From assembly GCF_000956475.1 (NCBI RefSeq), contig NZ_JYJB01000003.1, positions 1-64,000 on the forward strand: a stretch of 64,000 nucleotides of DNA. Direction: 5' to 3'. The notes under the pieces are model-generated. The model made no database searches, had not been told where the DNA came from, and worked only from the letters and a program-made list of their open reading frames with translations. Of this stretch, positions 8,753 to 18,373 are shown one piece after another. The translations under genes and the position numbers were made by a program. The DNA comes from Microbacterium hydrocarbonoxydans (GTDB lineage Bacteria; Actinomycetota; Actinomycetes; Actinomycetales; Microbacteriaceae). Positions within the stretch are counted from its first letter, which is position 1. Each line of letters opens with the position of its first letter.

Positions 8753-9382
8753 ATGAGAAGAGGGATGCTGTGGGGCTGGGGAGCCGGTCTGCTCGGCGCT
8801 TCGGTGGTGCTCGGAGCGCTGATCGTCTTCGGCTTCTCCGAACCCCCGGTCTTCGACGCGTGGTGGAACGAGTTCGTGTCGGCTCATCGCGGAGACCTCA
8901 TGGTGCAGTTCGCGATGGTCCTGAACGCCATCGGCGGCGGCTGGATCGCGATCCTCGGCGTGCCCCTGCTCGTCATCGCGGCCCTGCTCCTGGCGCGGCG
9001 ATGGCGCGCCGCAGTGTTCGCCGCGATCTGCTTCGTCGCGAGCGCCGGGGCCGTGCAGGTGCTCAAGCATCTGTTCGGCAGGGCGCGTCCCGACGACATG
9101 ATCGTCGTCAGCGACTTCGGCTCATTCCCCTCAGGGCATACGGCGAACGCGGCCACGATCGCGGTCGTCGTCTGGGTTCTGTTCCCCCGCGTCTGGACGG
9201 CCATCGCGGGCGCGGTCTGGGTCCTCGCGATGGCGCTGTCGCGCACATTCCTGTCGGTGCACTGGGCGACGGACACCATCGGCGGTGCGCTCGTGGGATC
9301 GGCTGTCGTGCTGCTGCTCGCCGCCGGGATGCTCCCGTGGGTGCGCGGCATCCGCTCCTCCGAAGAGCCGCGAGGAGGCTGA
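8753..9382 (+). CDS. PAP2-family membrane phosphatase
   Basis: A 209-residue integral membrane protein with the three acid-phosphatase motifs in order: KHLFGRARP (KX6RP), PSGHT, and SRTFLSVHWATD (SRX5HX3D). Members dephosphorylate lipid phosphates such as undecaprenyl pyrophosphate or phosphatidic acid at the outer membrane face. It starts 19 bases after the MFS stop and is followed directly by a GNAT gene. The exact substrate is undetermined. Confidence 0.88.
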   Translation: MRRGMLWGWGAGLLGASVVLGALIVFGFSEPPVFDAWWNEFVSAHRGDLMVQFAMVLNAIGGGWIAILGVPLLVIAALLLARRWRAAVFAAICFVASAGAVQVLKHLFGRARPDDMIVVSDFGSFPSGHTANAATIAVVVWVLFPRVWTAIAGAVWVLAMALSRTFLSVHWATDTIGGALVGSAVVLLLAAGMLPWVRGIRSSEEPRGG

Positions 9383-9383
9383 C

Positions 9384-9983
9384 ATGCCCGTCATCCGCCC
9401 CTACCGCCCGAGTGATCGCGCGGCCATGTACGAGATCTGCGTGAAGACGGCGGATGCCGGTGAAGATGCCACCGGCATCCTCTCCGACGACTCCCTGTGG
9501 GGCGACCTGTTCGCCGTGCCGTACGTCGAGCGGCACCCCGATCTCGCCTGGATCGTCGAGTCGGATGACCAGCGCTCGATCGGCTACATCGTCGCGACCG
9601 ACGACACCGACGCGTTCTACACCTGGTTCCGCGACGAGTGGTGGCCGCGCTTGTCTGAGCGGCACCCCCGACCGGCCGAGGTGACCACGCGAGAGGATCG
9701 CATGATCGAGTACGGGTACACCCGCGGCCCGGGACTCGACCCGAACACCGCGACATACCCCGCGCACCTGCACATCGATCTGCTGCCCGAGACCCAGGGA
9801 CAGGGGCTCGGCCGTCGGCTCATCGAGACGCTGTTCGCGGAGCTCGAGCGGAGGGGAGCGCCGGGACTGCATCTGGGCATGGACCCCAAGAACGTCGGCG
9901 CCGCCGCGTTCTACGAGCGACTCGGCATGACCGAGCTGCCTGCGGCGCCGGGCGGGAAGAGCTACGGGATCACGTTCGGCTGA
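9384..9983 (+). CDS. GNAT-family N-acetyltransferase
   Basis: A 199-residue protein starting MPVIRPYRPSDRAAMYEIC, with the acetyl-CoA-binding motif A region LPETQGQGLGRRLIETLF and the motif B-like GAAAFYERLGM. ATG 9384 follows GAGGAGG (9372-9378) and sits two bases after the PAP2 stop, so the two genes are probably cotranscribed. It resembles the acetyltransferase-like proteins related to the C-terminal part of O-GlcNAcases. Acceptor substrate unknown. Confidence 0.85.
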   Translation: MPVIRPYRPSDRAAMYEICVKTADAGEDATGILSDDSLWGDLFAVPYVERHPDLAWIVESDDQRSIGYIVATDDTDAFYTWFRDEWWPRLSERHPRPAEVTTREDRMIEYGYTRGPGLDPNTATYPAHLHIDLLPETQGQGLGRRLIETLFAELERRGAPGLHLGMDPKNVGAAAFYERLGMTELPAAPGGKSYGITFG

Positions 9984-10003
9984 GTCCCCGAATCCGACGG
10001 ATA

Positions 10004-10045
10004 AACGCCTGAAGGGCCCCACTTCGTGAGGCCCTTCAGGCGTTT
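10004..10045. terminator. Bidirectional terminator between GNAT gene and tRNA-Ser
   Basis: A perfect 16-base stem AAACGCCTGAAGGGCC / GGCCCTTCAGGCGTTT (10004-10019 with 10030-10045) separates the rightward GNAT gene from the leftward tRNA. A/T runs at both stem ends let it work on either strand. Confidence 0.85.
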
Positions 10046-10132
10046 GGCGGTGACGGCGGGATTCGAACCCGCGGTTGCTTGCACAACACACGCTTTCCAA
10101 GCGTGCTCCTTCGGCCGCTCGGACACGTCACC
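10045..10132 (-). tRNA. tRNA-Ser (anticodon GGA), CCA encoded
   Basis: On the minus strand the acceptor GGTGACG (from 10132) pairs with CGTCACC, followed by discriminator G and an encoded CCA (10045-10047). The anticodon loop CTTGGAAAG gives GGA, reading serine codons UCC/UCU. The long variable arm expected of tRNA-Ser is present. The T arm contains GGTTCGAATCC. Confidence 0.96.
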
Positions 10133-10196
10133 AAGGAACAACCTGAACAGTCTATCCGATCGCCCGGGCGTCCTTTGACACGGCCTCCCGCTGGCC

Positions 10197-10553
10197 TCAG
10201 GCGGCGGGCACCTCGTCGAGCGAGTAGTACACGGGTAGGCCGCGCTCGCGGGCGATCCTCACGTCGTTGTCGGCGCCCGAGGAGTCGCCGGGGAGCCTCA
10301 GCACCGCATCGCAGTGCTGCAGCAGCCTCGCGGCGGTGTCGTACATCACGTCGGTCGCCGCGGATTCGGCGTCTGTCATCCCGCGCAGAGTCGGCAGCGC
10401 CACCCATTCGCCGATCATCGGGATGTGACCGAGTCGATGAAGCGGCGCCGCAGCCTCTTCCAAGCGCTCGAGATTGCGAGCGATCGCGTCGGGGTCGCCG
10501 CCTGTTCCCGAGCGGTAGGGGCCGGCGATGAGGATGAGAAGTGGATTGTTCAT
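10197..10553 (-). CDS. DUF4406 protein (nucleoside 2-deoxyribosyltransferase-like fold)
   Basis: A 118-residue protein beginning MNNPLLILIAGPYRSGTGGD. The ILIAGPYRSG phosphate-binding-like start and the later DAVLRLPGDSSGADNDVRIARERGLPVYY stretch match DUF4406, related to nucleoside 2-deoxyribosyltransferases. Cellular role unknown. It is divergent from the DeoR-type regulator gene, 55 bases apart, so it may be under that regulator. A GTG three codons upstream is an alternative start. Confidence 0.75.
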   Translation of the reverse strand: MNNPLLILIAGPYRSGTGGDPDAIARNLERLEEAAAPLHRLGHIPMIGEWVALPTLRGMTDAESAATDVMYDTAARLLQHCDAVLRLPGDSSGADNDVRIARERGLPVYYSLDEVPAA

Positions 10554-10608
10554 GTCGGACACTGTAGCGTTAACCGTGCAAGAACATGCAATAACAGGAA
10601 GAAGTGGG

Positions 10609-11337
10609 ATGCTGAGCGCGCAACGCAAAGAACACCTCCTCGCTCTGCTCGAGGCCGAGGGGCGAGTCGTGGCGAAGGCCGTCGCCTCAGACCTCGGCAT
10701 CTCCGAGGACTCGATCCGCCGCGATCTCCGTGAGCTCGCCGACGAGGGCAGATGCATTCGCGTGTACGGCGGCGCGCTGCCGGTGCCGGCGGCGGATGCA
10801 CCCGTCGCGCAGCGCCTGAGCATCGCCACCGACAGCAAGGAGCGCGTAGCGCGAGCAGCGCTCGCCCTGATCCGGCCGGCATCCACGCTCATCCTCGATG
10901 CGGGCACGACGACACTCGCGATGGCGCGGATGCTCCCCGGCGACGTCACCGTCCTCACTCCGAGCCCGGCCGTCGCTCTGGCCGCGATGGAGAGCTCGAG
11001 AGCACGCGTGATCATGATCGGCGGCGAGCTCAGCCGGCATTCCGCGGTCGTCGGCGGCGCCCTCGCGCAAGAGGCCATCGCCCGGCTGGCCGCCGACGTC
11101 TTCTTCCTCGGCGCGACCGGCATCCATCCCGTCCACGGTCTCACTACGGGAGAGCTCGACGATGCGGTCACCAAGCGCGCCCTCGCGGCGCGCAGCGCCG
11201 ACACCTTCGTGCTCGGCAGCGCAGAGAAGATCGGCGCCGTCTCGCGCTTCCCGGTGCTGTCCCTCGACGAGATCACCGGCGTCGTCACCGACCCCGAAGA
11301 CGACGATCCGCTCATCGCACAGCTGCGCACCGCGTAA
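10609..11337 (+). CDS. DeoR-family transcriptional regulator
   Basis: A 242-residue protein with an N-terminal winged HTH (about residues 4-56, including SDLGISEDSIRRDLRELADEG) and a C-terminal DeoR sensor domain (ILDAGTTTLAMAR, LTPSPAVALAAM, FFLGATGIHPVHGLTT), which usually senses sugar phosphates. ATG 10609 was chosen over the upstream in-frame start at 10528 because the HTH begins right after it and AGGAAG lies at 10597-10602. The target is unknown; the divergent DUF4406 gene is the nearest candidate. Confidence 0.88.
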   Translation: MLSAQRKEHLLALLEAEGRVVAKAVASDLGISEDSIRRDLRELADEGRCIRVYGGALPVPAADAPVAQRLSIATDSKERVARAALALIRPASTLILDAGTTTLAMARMLPGDVTVLTPSPAVALAAMESSRARVIMIGGELSRHSAVVGGALAQEAIARLAADVFFLGATGIHPVHGLTTGELDDAVTKRALAARSADTFVLGSAEKIGAVSRFPVLSLDEITGVVTDPEDDDPLIAQLRTA

Positions 11338-11346
11338 AATCCATGG

Positions 11347-12237
11347 GTGGCAACACCCAAGATCATCCTCTTCTACGTCTTCACGCCGCTCGCCGACCCC
11401 GAGGCGATCCGGCTGTGGCAGCGCGACCTCGGAGAGTCTCTCGGACTCCGCGGTCGCCTGATCATCTCGAAGGACGGCATCAACGGCACCCTCGGCGGCG
11501 ACGTGCTCGTCCTCAAGAAGTGGGTGCGCAAATTCCGCGGCTACGCGCCCTTCAAGGACGTCGACATCAAGTGGAGCGAGGGTACGGGCGTGGATGCCGA
11601 CGGCCGCAGCCTCGACTTCCCCAAGCTCAGCGTCAAGGTGCGTGAGGAGATCGTGTCGTTCGGCGCGCCGGGTGAGCTGCGCGTGGACGAGGACGGCGTG
11701 GTCGGCGGAGGCACCCGCCTCTCACCCGAAGCGCTGCACGAGCTCATCGACGAACGCGGTGACGAGGTGGTCTTCTTCGACGGCCGCAATGCGCTTGAGG
11801 CGCAGATCGGCCGGTTCCGGAACGCGGTCGTCCCCGACACAGAGACGACGCGCGACTTCGTGTCCCTGCTCGACTCCGGAGCCTACGACGATCTCAAGGG
11901 CAAGCCGGTGGTCACGTACTGCACGGGCGGCATCCGCTGCGAGGTCCTGTCGAGTCTCATGACCTCTCGAGGCTTCGGCGAGGTGTACCAGCTCGAGGGC
12001 GGCATCGTCCGCTACGGCGAGCAGTACGGAGACGACGGCCTGTGGGAGGGGTCGCTGTACGTCTTCGACAAGCGGCGCTCGATGGACTTCTCCGACCACG
12101 CCGCCGTCATCGGCGTGTGCGCGGGATGCGGCGCATCGACGAACCGCACGTCGAACTGCCCCGATCCGTCGTGCCAGATTCAAGCCGTCGTGTGCGAGTC
12201 GTGCGACGCCGTCCGCTGCACAGCGCACGCAGCCTGA
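11347..12237 (+). CDS. trhO: tRNA uridine(34) hydroxylase, rhodanese-like
   Basis: A 296-residue YceA/TrhO-type protein. The N-terminal ferredoxin-like domain ([15 protein letters not shown], about 4-95) precedes a rhodanese domain with the active-site loop [14 protein letters not shown]-terminal Cys-rich tail (CAGCG, CPDPSC, CESC) looks metal-binding. TrhO makes 5-hydroxyuridine at wobble position 34 of some tRNAs. GTG 11347 lies six bases after TAAAAT (11335-11340), which overlaps the deoR stop codon; no ribosome-binding site is present, so the transcript is probably leaderless. Confidence 0.9.
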   Translation: MATPKIILFYVFTPLADPEAIRLWQRDLGESLGLRGRLIISKDGINGTLGGDVLVLKKWVRKFRGYAPFKDVDIKWSEGTGVDADGRSLDFPKLSVKVREEIVSFGAPGELRVDEDGVVGGGTRLSPEALHELIDERGDEVVFFDGRNALEAQIGRFRNAVVPDTETTRDFVSLLDSGAYDDLKGKPVVTYCTGGIRCEVLSSLMTSRGFGEVYQLEGGIVRYGEQYGDDGLWEGSLYVFDKRRSMDFSDHAAVIGVCAGCGASTNRTSNCPDPSCQIQAVVCESCDAVRCTAHAA

Positions 12238-12255
12238 CCCTTCGACAGGCTCAGG
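12238..12255. repeat. REP-like dispersed repeat, copy 2
   Basis: CCCTTCGACAGGCTCAGG starts directly at the trhO stop codon, with a partial duplication (CTCAGGCTCAG) behind it. Same family as 6012-6033. It lies between the converging ends of trhO and the transglutaminase gene. Confidence 0.7.
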
Positions 12256-12276
12256 CTCAGAGACGCAGGGGCTCGC

Positions 12277-14592
12277 TCAGGCCAGCACGGGAGCGTCCGC
12301 GGCGCGTCCGGCGACGAGCGACCGCGGCATGAGCAGCGCCCTGACCCTTGCCGGCCGGTCGACGCTGCTGCGCAGCCGCCGCAGAACCTCGGTGAGCGCC
12401 GGCGCGAGATCGATCGGATCGGCCGATCTCGCGTAGCTCGCCCGCTCGACGGCATCCGTCAGCGTCTTCATCGTCTGCTCGTCCACACCGCTCTCGGTCA
12501 CGAGCCCGAGCGCGCGTCGGCGCGGCGAGTCGGCGTCTGACAGCCCGATCTGCAGATCGATCATGCTCGCCCGCAGCTCTGTCCAGGCTGCTTGCGCGTC
12601 GCCGCCGCGTGCGCGTCTGACCCGCACCGCACGGACGGCGAGGCGGATCAGCATGGGCAGCAGCACCAGCAGCACGATGCCGAGGCCCCCGAGGACGACC
12701 GGGGTCGGGTCCAGCCGGCGCAGGCTGTCGGCCCCCGTCGAGCCGCGGTCGGCGTCGTTGCGGTCGACCTCTGGAGCCGCTGTCTCCTCATCCTCCGGCC
12801 GGGTCGTCGGCGCGGGCGTCGCGGAGCCACCCGTGCCGCCTGACGTCGTCGCCGAGGAGAATGCAGTCGGGGTGCCCAGCGTCGCTGTCGGCTCGAACGG
12901 CACCCAGCCGATGCCGGGGAAGAGCACCTCCGGCCAGGAGTGCAGCTGGTCGCTGGAGACCGAGTACACAGCCTCGTCGCCTCGCTTCTCCGGCGTGCGG
13001 GTGCCGGGGAGATAGCCGACGACGATCCGGGTCTGCATGCCCAGGCTCTGTGCCATCAGCGCGAACGCGCCGGCGAAGTGCACGCAGTAACCCGACTTCA
13101 CCTCGAGGAACTTCGCGACCGCCTGAGCCCCCGTGCCGTCGAAGTCCTCCTCGACCGGAGTCTCGAGCGAGTAGATGAACTGGGTGCGGAACCAGCTCTG
13201 CAGGGCGATCAGCCGGTCATAGTCGGTCGTCGCCTGGGCCGTGACCTCCGCGGCCGTCTGCGCGATGACCTCGGGCAGCTCGACAGGATCGTCATCTACC
13301 GGAGGCTCGGCGGCGGACAGCGCCCTGATCTGCTCGAGCGAAGGGGTGACGCTCGTGGATGCGACCGTGTAGTCGTTGCCGACGGCATCCGCATTCCGCG
13401 AGACGAGCGTGCGGTTCTCGGGCATGACCATCCACCCCGAGCCCACACCCTGCACGCTCGTCGCCGGATACGGCACCGGCAGCCACGAGCTCGACATGCG
13501 CAGCACCCGGATCGAGGTCGTCTGCTCGGCGACAGCGATGCCCTCGCCCCACTCCGCGGGACCGAAGCCCGTACTCGTCGACTGCAGCTCGCCGCGGTCG
13601 GGGATCCAGGTGCGACCGTTGAAGTCGGAGAGCGTGGTCAGGCGCAGGTAGGGGGCGGACTTGCCGCTCGTCGCGAGGGTCAGCACCTCGACGGGGTTCG
13701 GCTGGCGCAGATCCTCGCCCAGGCGCAGAGACGCGTCGACGGTGACGCCCACGCCTGTGCCGGCCAGCGACGCCGACACGGGGACGATGGGGGCGACCAC
13801 GAGCGCGGACACCACCGCCGCTGCTCCGGCCGCGATCGCGGTGAACGACGAGTCGCGACGAGGGGCGTCGGGATGGCGGCGGGCGGTGCTGCGGAAAAGC
13901 AGCAGCACCATGACCGCGAGCAGCACGAACCAGACCACGTTCGCATCGCCCAGCGTGACGATCATGGGCACCGAGCCCACCACCGCGATGAGCACGCTCG
14001 CCAGCACGGCGCCGCGCGTCGAGATCAGCTGGTCGAGCAGAATCGTGAGCACTGCGAACCCGGCGCCCAGGAGCAGACGCAACCCGGGGGTGCTCTCCAG
14101 GGGCGCGGATCCGAAGACGACCTGTTCCCACGCCGATTGCGCGAGAGAGCCGAACACCCGCAGCGAGGTCGTGGTGGGCACGATCCCGAAGACCGCCGTA
14201 TCGCCGGCCACCAGCAGCGTCACGACGCCCACCGATGCGGCCACCTGTGCGAGCAGAGCGGAGAGCTCCCGGACCCACATGGCACGGTAGCGCAGCAGGA
14301 CCCGCATCCCGAAGCCCACGAGTGCGACCGTGAAGACGACCGAGAGCACGGCGAACGACCACGGACCGGGGGAGATGACCGAGGTGTAGGGCCAGACGGC
14401 GACCAGAGCGGATGCCGCGGCCAGCACCGCCGGTGCGAAGTACGCGTCGTGGCGCTCCCCGTCGCCGTGCCACTGCAGCCGATCGGGTCGCCGTCGCCGC
14501 GGCGGTTCGCGTGTTCCCTGAGCGACCAGCGCCTCGAGAGCGTCGGTGCCGTCGCGCGCGGGCGTCGCGGTGATGACGTCAGCGGGGGACAT
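12277..14592 (-). CDS. TgpA-like membrane transglutaminase with DUF4129
   Basis: A 771-residue protein. It has an N-terminal block of membrane helices (about 50-250), an extracytoplasmic transglutaminase-like domain with the Cys motif KSGYCVHFAGAF and the His motif DQLHSWPEV followed by GWVPFEPT, then a C-terminal membrane helix and a cytoplasmic DUF4129-like tail (AWTELRASMIDLQIGL). Family members are linked to envelope functions, but the reaction is not settled. ATG 14592 overlaps the DUF58 stop by 14 bases. It is the last gene of the moxR-DUF58-tgpA operon, a conserved trio. Confidence 0.88.
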   Translation of the reverse strand: MSPADVITATPARDGTDALEALVAQGTREPPRRRRPDRLQWHGDGERHDAYFAPAVLAAASALVAVWPYTSVISPGPWSFAVLSVVFTVALVGFGMRVLLRYRAMWVRELSALLAQVAASVGVVTLLVAGDTAVFGIVPTTTSLRVFGSLAQSAWEQVVFGSAPLESTPGLRLLLGAGFAVLTILLDQLISTRGAVLASVLIAVVGSVPMIVTLGDANVVWFVLLAVMVLLLFRSTARRHPDAPRRDSSFTAIAAGAAAVVSALVVAPIVPVSASLAGTGVGVTVDASLRLGEDLRQPNPVEVLTLATSGKSAPYLRLTTLSDFNGRTWIPDRGELQSTSTGFGPAEWGEGIAVAEQTTSIRVLRMSSSWLPVPYPATSVQGVGSGWMVMPENRTLVSRNADAVGNDYTVASTSVTPSLEQIRALSAAEPPVDDDPVELPEVIAQTAAEVTAQATTDYDRLIALQSWFRTQFIYSLETPVEEDFDGTGAQAVAKFLEVKSGYCVHFAGAFALMAQSLGMQTRIVVGYLPGTRTPEKRGDEAVYSVSSDQLHSWPEVLFPGIGWVPFEPTATLGTPTAFSSATTSGGTGGSATPAPTTRPEDEETAAPEVDRNDADRGSTGADSLRRLDPTPVVLGGLGIVLLVLLPMLIRLAVRAVRVRRARGGDAQAAWTELRASMIDLQIGLSDADSPRRRALGLVTESGVDEQTMKTLTDAVERASYARSADPIDLAPALTEVLRRLRSSVDRPARVRALLMPRSLVAGRAADAPVLA

Positions 14593-15769
14593 CACCGACT
14601 CCGATCCCCTCGGGGGATGCCTCCGCCCACGCCTCCGCGATGTCGGCGCCGAGTGCGGCGACGCGCCAGCCGCGACGTGCAGCCGCCTGCGCCGCATCCT
14701 CGCTGAGCTCCGTCGCGAACAGCATCGCGGCTGCCGCGCCGGCCGGGCGCAGCGCCTCGGCCGCGTCTTCGTCGAGGCTCCCGGTGATGTAGACCAGCGG
14801 GCCCGGTGGCGTCCCGCCGACGAGCGTCACGACGTCGCGGGCTGCGCCGCGCGGCGACACCATCGCGAGGGCCACGAGCAGCCCCTCGCGGTCATCCTCA
14901 TGGCCGCGCAGAGTGCCCAGCGCATTACCTGCGCTGTCGACCACGTCGACGCCGTAGCCCTCCTGAACGAGATGCACGGCGACCGAGGCGCACAGCGATA
15001 CCGCCGCCTCGAACGCCGGATCGGCCTCCTCACCCTGGGTCGCCCACCGCGCCGAGCTGCGATCCAGGATGACGAGCGCATCCGGACTCGACTCCTCCTC
15101 CTCCTGGCGAACCATGAGCTGTCCGCGGTGCGCTGTGGCCCGCCAGTGGATGCGGCGCATCGAATCACCCGACACGTAGCGCCGAGGCGAGAGGTTGTCG
15201 CTGCCCTGCCCGAGCCTGCTCGACGAGGTGTGCGCAGTGCCGCCGGACGCTCCCACTTTGACGGCGAGCGGGGCCAGGGCGAAGACCTCCGGCACGACGG
15301 TGATCGTGCGCGTCTCGCCGAAGGCCTGCTCCCGCTGGGCCAGCCCGAACGGATCCACGGTCCGCAGCATCAGCGGGCCGATCGCCCAGACGCCGCGCCG
15401 GACGCCTGTGATCGGATAACGGAGCAGTCCGTTCTCGCTCGGGTACTCACCGGCCGCGTCGCCGGACACGGCGTCCGGCAGCACGTCCCGCCACAGCCCG
15501 TGCGGCGCCCGCAGCGCACGGAGATCGAAGCGCACCGTCACCAGCGACGTCTCCGACACGGTGAGCAGGTCGGTGGAGATCTGTCGGGCCACGCTGCCGG
15601 AGCGGCGGGGGAGGCGGACGACGAGAAGGGCGATCAGCGTGACGGCGATGAGGAGCACGCCGACGTAGACGAGGATCGGCGCACCGATGAGGTTCGCCGC
15701 GATCAGGCAGCAGATACCGGCCAGAAGCGCACCCGTGCCCCGGAGGGTGAGCGCGCGTCGGGGTCGCAT
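14579..15769 (-). CDS. DUF58 domain-containing membrane protein
   Basis: A 396-residue protein with two N-terminal membrane helices (about 8-55) and the DUF58 core YVSGDSMRRIHWRATAHRGQLMV followed by a von Willebrand-A-like fold (DALVILDRS). DUF58 proteins are encoded with MoxR ATPases and are thought to be their membrane partners in assembling or activating substrates. It lies 10 bases after moxR and overlaps the transglutaminase gene. Confidence 0.88.
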   Translation of the reverse strand: MRPRRALTLRGTGALLAGICCLIAANLIGAPILVYVGVLLIAVTLIALLVVRLPRRSGSVARQISTDLLTVSETSLVTVRFDLRALRAPHGLWRDVLPDAVSGDAAGEYPSENGLLRYPITGVRRGVWAIGPLMLRTVDPFGLAQREQAFGETRTITVVPEVFALAPLAVKVGASGGTAHTSSSRLGQGSDNLSPRRYVSGDSMRRIHWRATAHRGQLMVRQEEEESSPDALVILDRSSARWATQGEEADPAFEAAVSLCASVAVHLVQEGYGVDVVDSAGNALGTLRGHEDDREGLLVALAMVSPRGAARDVVTLVGGTPPGPLVYITGSLDEDAAEALRPAGAAAAMLFATELSEDAAQAAARRGWRVAALGADIAEAWAEASPEGIGVGDVPR

Positions 15770-15779
15770 GGCCGGCCGT

Positions 15780-16763
<984 letters not shown>

Positions 16764-16882
16764 GCGTTCCCTCTCGCGTGTGCGCTGCGGTGCGCGCGTG
16801 AACCGATCGTAACCCGATCAGGTGCGCAGCGACCCTTCTGCGCGGTTCAGCGACCCTTCTGCTGTCGGGTAGACTTGTCGAC

Positions 16883-16970
16883 GGCTCTCCGCGTGGCGGC
16901 ATCCAGGCCAATTCCCCCAGGGCGGAAACGCAGCAAGGGTAACCGGGCTCTGCTGGGTGCGCGGAGGGTC
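16883..16970 (+). ncRNA. ffs: Small signal recognition particle RNA (4.5S-type)
   Basis: Contains the hallmark bacterial SRP RNA apical region GGAAACGCAGCAAGGGTAA (starting at 16923), which binds Ffh, flanked by GGCTCTCCGCG and CGCGGAGGGTC arms that close one long hairpin. Length is about 88 nt, the small SRP RNA class. The -10 box TAGACT (16870-16875) predicts initiation at about 16882. A 15-base direct repeat CAGCGACCCTTCTGC (16827 and 16848) lies in the promoter region. The RNA directs membrane-protein targeting together with Ffh and FtsY. Confidence 0.93.
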
Positions 16971-16989
16971 ATTTCTTTGCCCTCTGGGG

Positions 16990-17058
16990 TCCCTGAGCCT
17001 GTCGCCTCCTGGTTCCTGAGCTTGTCGCCTCCGGGTTTCTGAGCTTGTCGAAGGACTC
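16990..17058. repeat. REP-like repeat array, three tandem 23-base units
   Basis: Units start at 16990, 17013 and 17036. Each contains CCTGAGC(C/T)TGTCG or a close variant, and the last ends in AAGGACTC. It is the inverted orientation of the CCCTTCGACAGGCTCAGGG family. It fills the gap between the SRP RNA and the rhomboid gene, whose promoter begins right after it. Confidence 0.7.
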
Positions 17059-17084
17059 ACAGACGCCGCTGTCAGAATCGACGA

Positions 17085-17681
17085 GTGACCGTCACCGAGC
17101 AGCAGGCCCCGCCGAGCGCACTCCGCCGATTCGGCGCCCCGATCGCGCTGCTCGCCATCATGTGGGCGGTGCAGCTGGCAGACAGCATCCTTCCCGGCTC
17201 GTTCTCCGGCTTCGGCATCCGCTCCTGGGATCCGTCCGGTCTTCTCGGCGTCGTCTTCGCCCCGCTGCTGCACGCGAGCTGGGCGCACCTGATCGGCAAT
17301 TCGGTGCCGTTCCTCGTGCTCGGCTGTCTCGTCGCGGCCGAGGGCGCGCGTCGGTTCTGGGCCGTGACGGGGATCATCGCCGTGGTCGGCGGCATCGGCA
17401 CCTGGGCCGTCAACGCTCCGGGGACCCTGACCGTCGGCGCATCGGGCCTCGTGTTCGGCTACTTCGGGTATCTGGTCGCCCGGGTCTTCGCACCGGGACG
17501 CGTCGCGCACCGCATCCTCTACGCCGTCGTCGCGCTCCTCGTCATCGGGGCGTACGGGGCCGCCATGCTCGCCGGGGTCTTCGCCGCCGGCGCAGGTGTC
17601 TCGTGGCAGGGGCACCTGTTCGGCGCGATCGGCGGCGGACTCGCCGCCTTCGCCGCTCGACGAGGGCCGCGACCGGCATGA
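17085..17681 (+). CDS. Rhomboid-family intramembrane serine protease
   Basis: A 198-residue polytopic protein with the rhomboid catalytic dyad: Ser120 in TVGASGLVFGYFGYL and His177 in WQGHLFGAIGGG, plus Asn72 in HLIGNSVPF, which stabilises the oxyanion. It would cleave single-span membrane proteins inside the bilayer. GTG 17085 is six bases after CAGAAT (17073-17078), consistent with a leaderless start. It overlaps the following gene by ATGA. Confidence 0.9.
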   Translation: MTVTEQQAPPSALRRFGAPIALLAIMWAVQLADSILPGSFSGFGIRSWDPSGLLGVVFAPLLHASWAHLIGNSVPFLVLGCLVAAEGARRFWAVTGIIAVVGGIGTWAVNAPGTLTVGASGLVFGYFGYLVARVFAPGRVAHRILYAVVALLVIGAYGAAMLAGVFAAGAGVSWQGHLFGAIGGGLAAFAARRGPRPA

Positions 17682-18355
17682 CCGCGCGTCGACGACGATC
17701 CGCGAGCAGAAAGCGGCCGAGGAGCCGAAAGCGGCCGAGCGGCAGGCAGCGTGCACGGATTCGGATGCAGAGACGCCGGATGCTGCGACGTATCGGCGTC
17801 TCGGCCGCCATCGGGGCGGTGGTCGCGGGCGTCGCGGTGCTCGCGGCGCCCGGCCTTGCCTCGTGGGCACCTGAGCTTGCGGCGGCGCCGGAGTACTGTG
17901 CCGCACGCCCCGCCGATCTCGCGCAGGCCGACATCGAGGGCTGGGACGGAGAGCAGCTGCAGAACGCGGCGGTGATCATGACGACGGCATCCGCTCTGGG
18001 CTTCGGGCGCGATGGCCAGATCCTCGGTGTGATGACCGCGATGGGCGAGAGCAGCCTGCGCAACATCGCCTACGGCGACTGGGAGACGACCGGGTTCACG
18101 AACCCCGACGGCTCGCGGACGACGAGCATCGGGCTGTTCCAGCAGCAGGACTGGTGGGGGAGCGCTGAGGAGCGGATGGATCCCGCGACGGCCGCGACGC
18201 TGTTCTACCGCAAGCTGTCGACGCTGGCCGACTGGCCGCAGCTGCCGCCGTCGCACGCGATCCACCGGGTCCAGGTGAACACCGACGCCGACTACTACTC
18301 GCGCTACCAGGACGATGCGACGGCGGTCGTCGACGCGCTCACGAGCGGGTGCTGA
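17678..18355 (+). CDS. Secreted/membrane-anchored lysozyme-like (SLT-type) protein
   Basis: A 225-residue protein. A very basic Arg/Ser/Lys-rich N-terminus (1-45) leads into one hydrophobic segment (about 47-70). The extracytoplasmic domain carries MGESSLRNIAYGD and TTSIGLFQQQDWWG, the arrangement seen in lysozyme-like/soluble-transglycosylase-type domains of actinobacterial cell-wall proteins, with Glu of GESS as the likely catalytic acid. A peptidoglycan-cleaving role is inferred. The start shares ATGA with the rhomboid stop, so the pair is cotranslated; the single membrane segment makes it a conceivable rhomboid substrate. Confidence 0.72.
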   Translation: MTARRRRSASRKRPRSRKRPSGRQRARIRMQRRRMLRRIGVSAAIGAVVAGVAVLAAPGLASWAPELAAAPEYCAARPADLAQADIEGWDGEQLQNAAVIMTTASALGFGRDGQILGVMTAMGESSLRNIAYGDWETTGFTNPDGSRTTSIGLFQQQDWWGSAEERMDPATAATLFYRKLSTLADWPQLPPSHAIHRVQVNTDADYYSRYQDDATAVVDALTSGC

Positions 18356-18373
18356 CACGCCTAGGCTGAACCC

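Noticed and set aside
10577..10590. TGCAAGAACATGCA as a DeoR operator
   Set aside because: Only the four-base ends are inverted repeats; too weak to call without a second site.
12940..14706. 588-codon open frame on the plus strand
   Set aside because: It lies antisense to the transglutaminase gene, whose domain motifs, start and operon overlap are clear. Long antisense frames are expected in very GC-rich genes.
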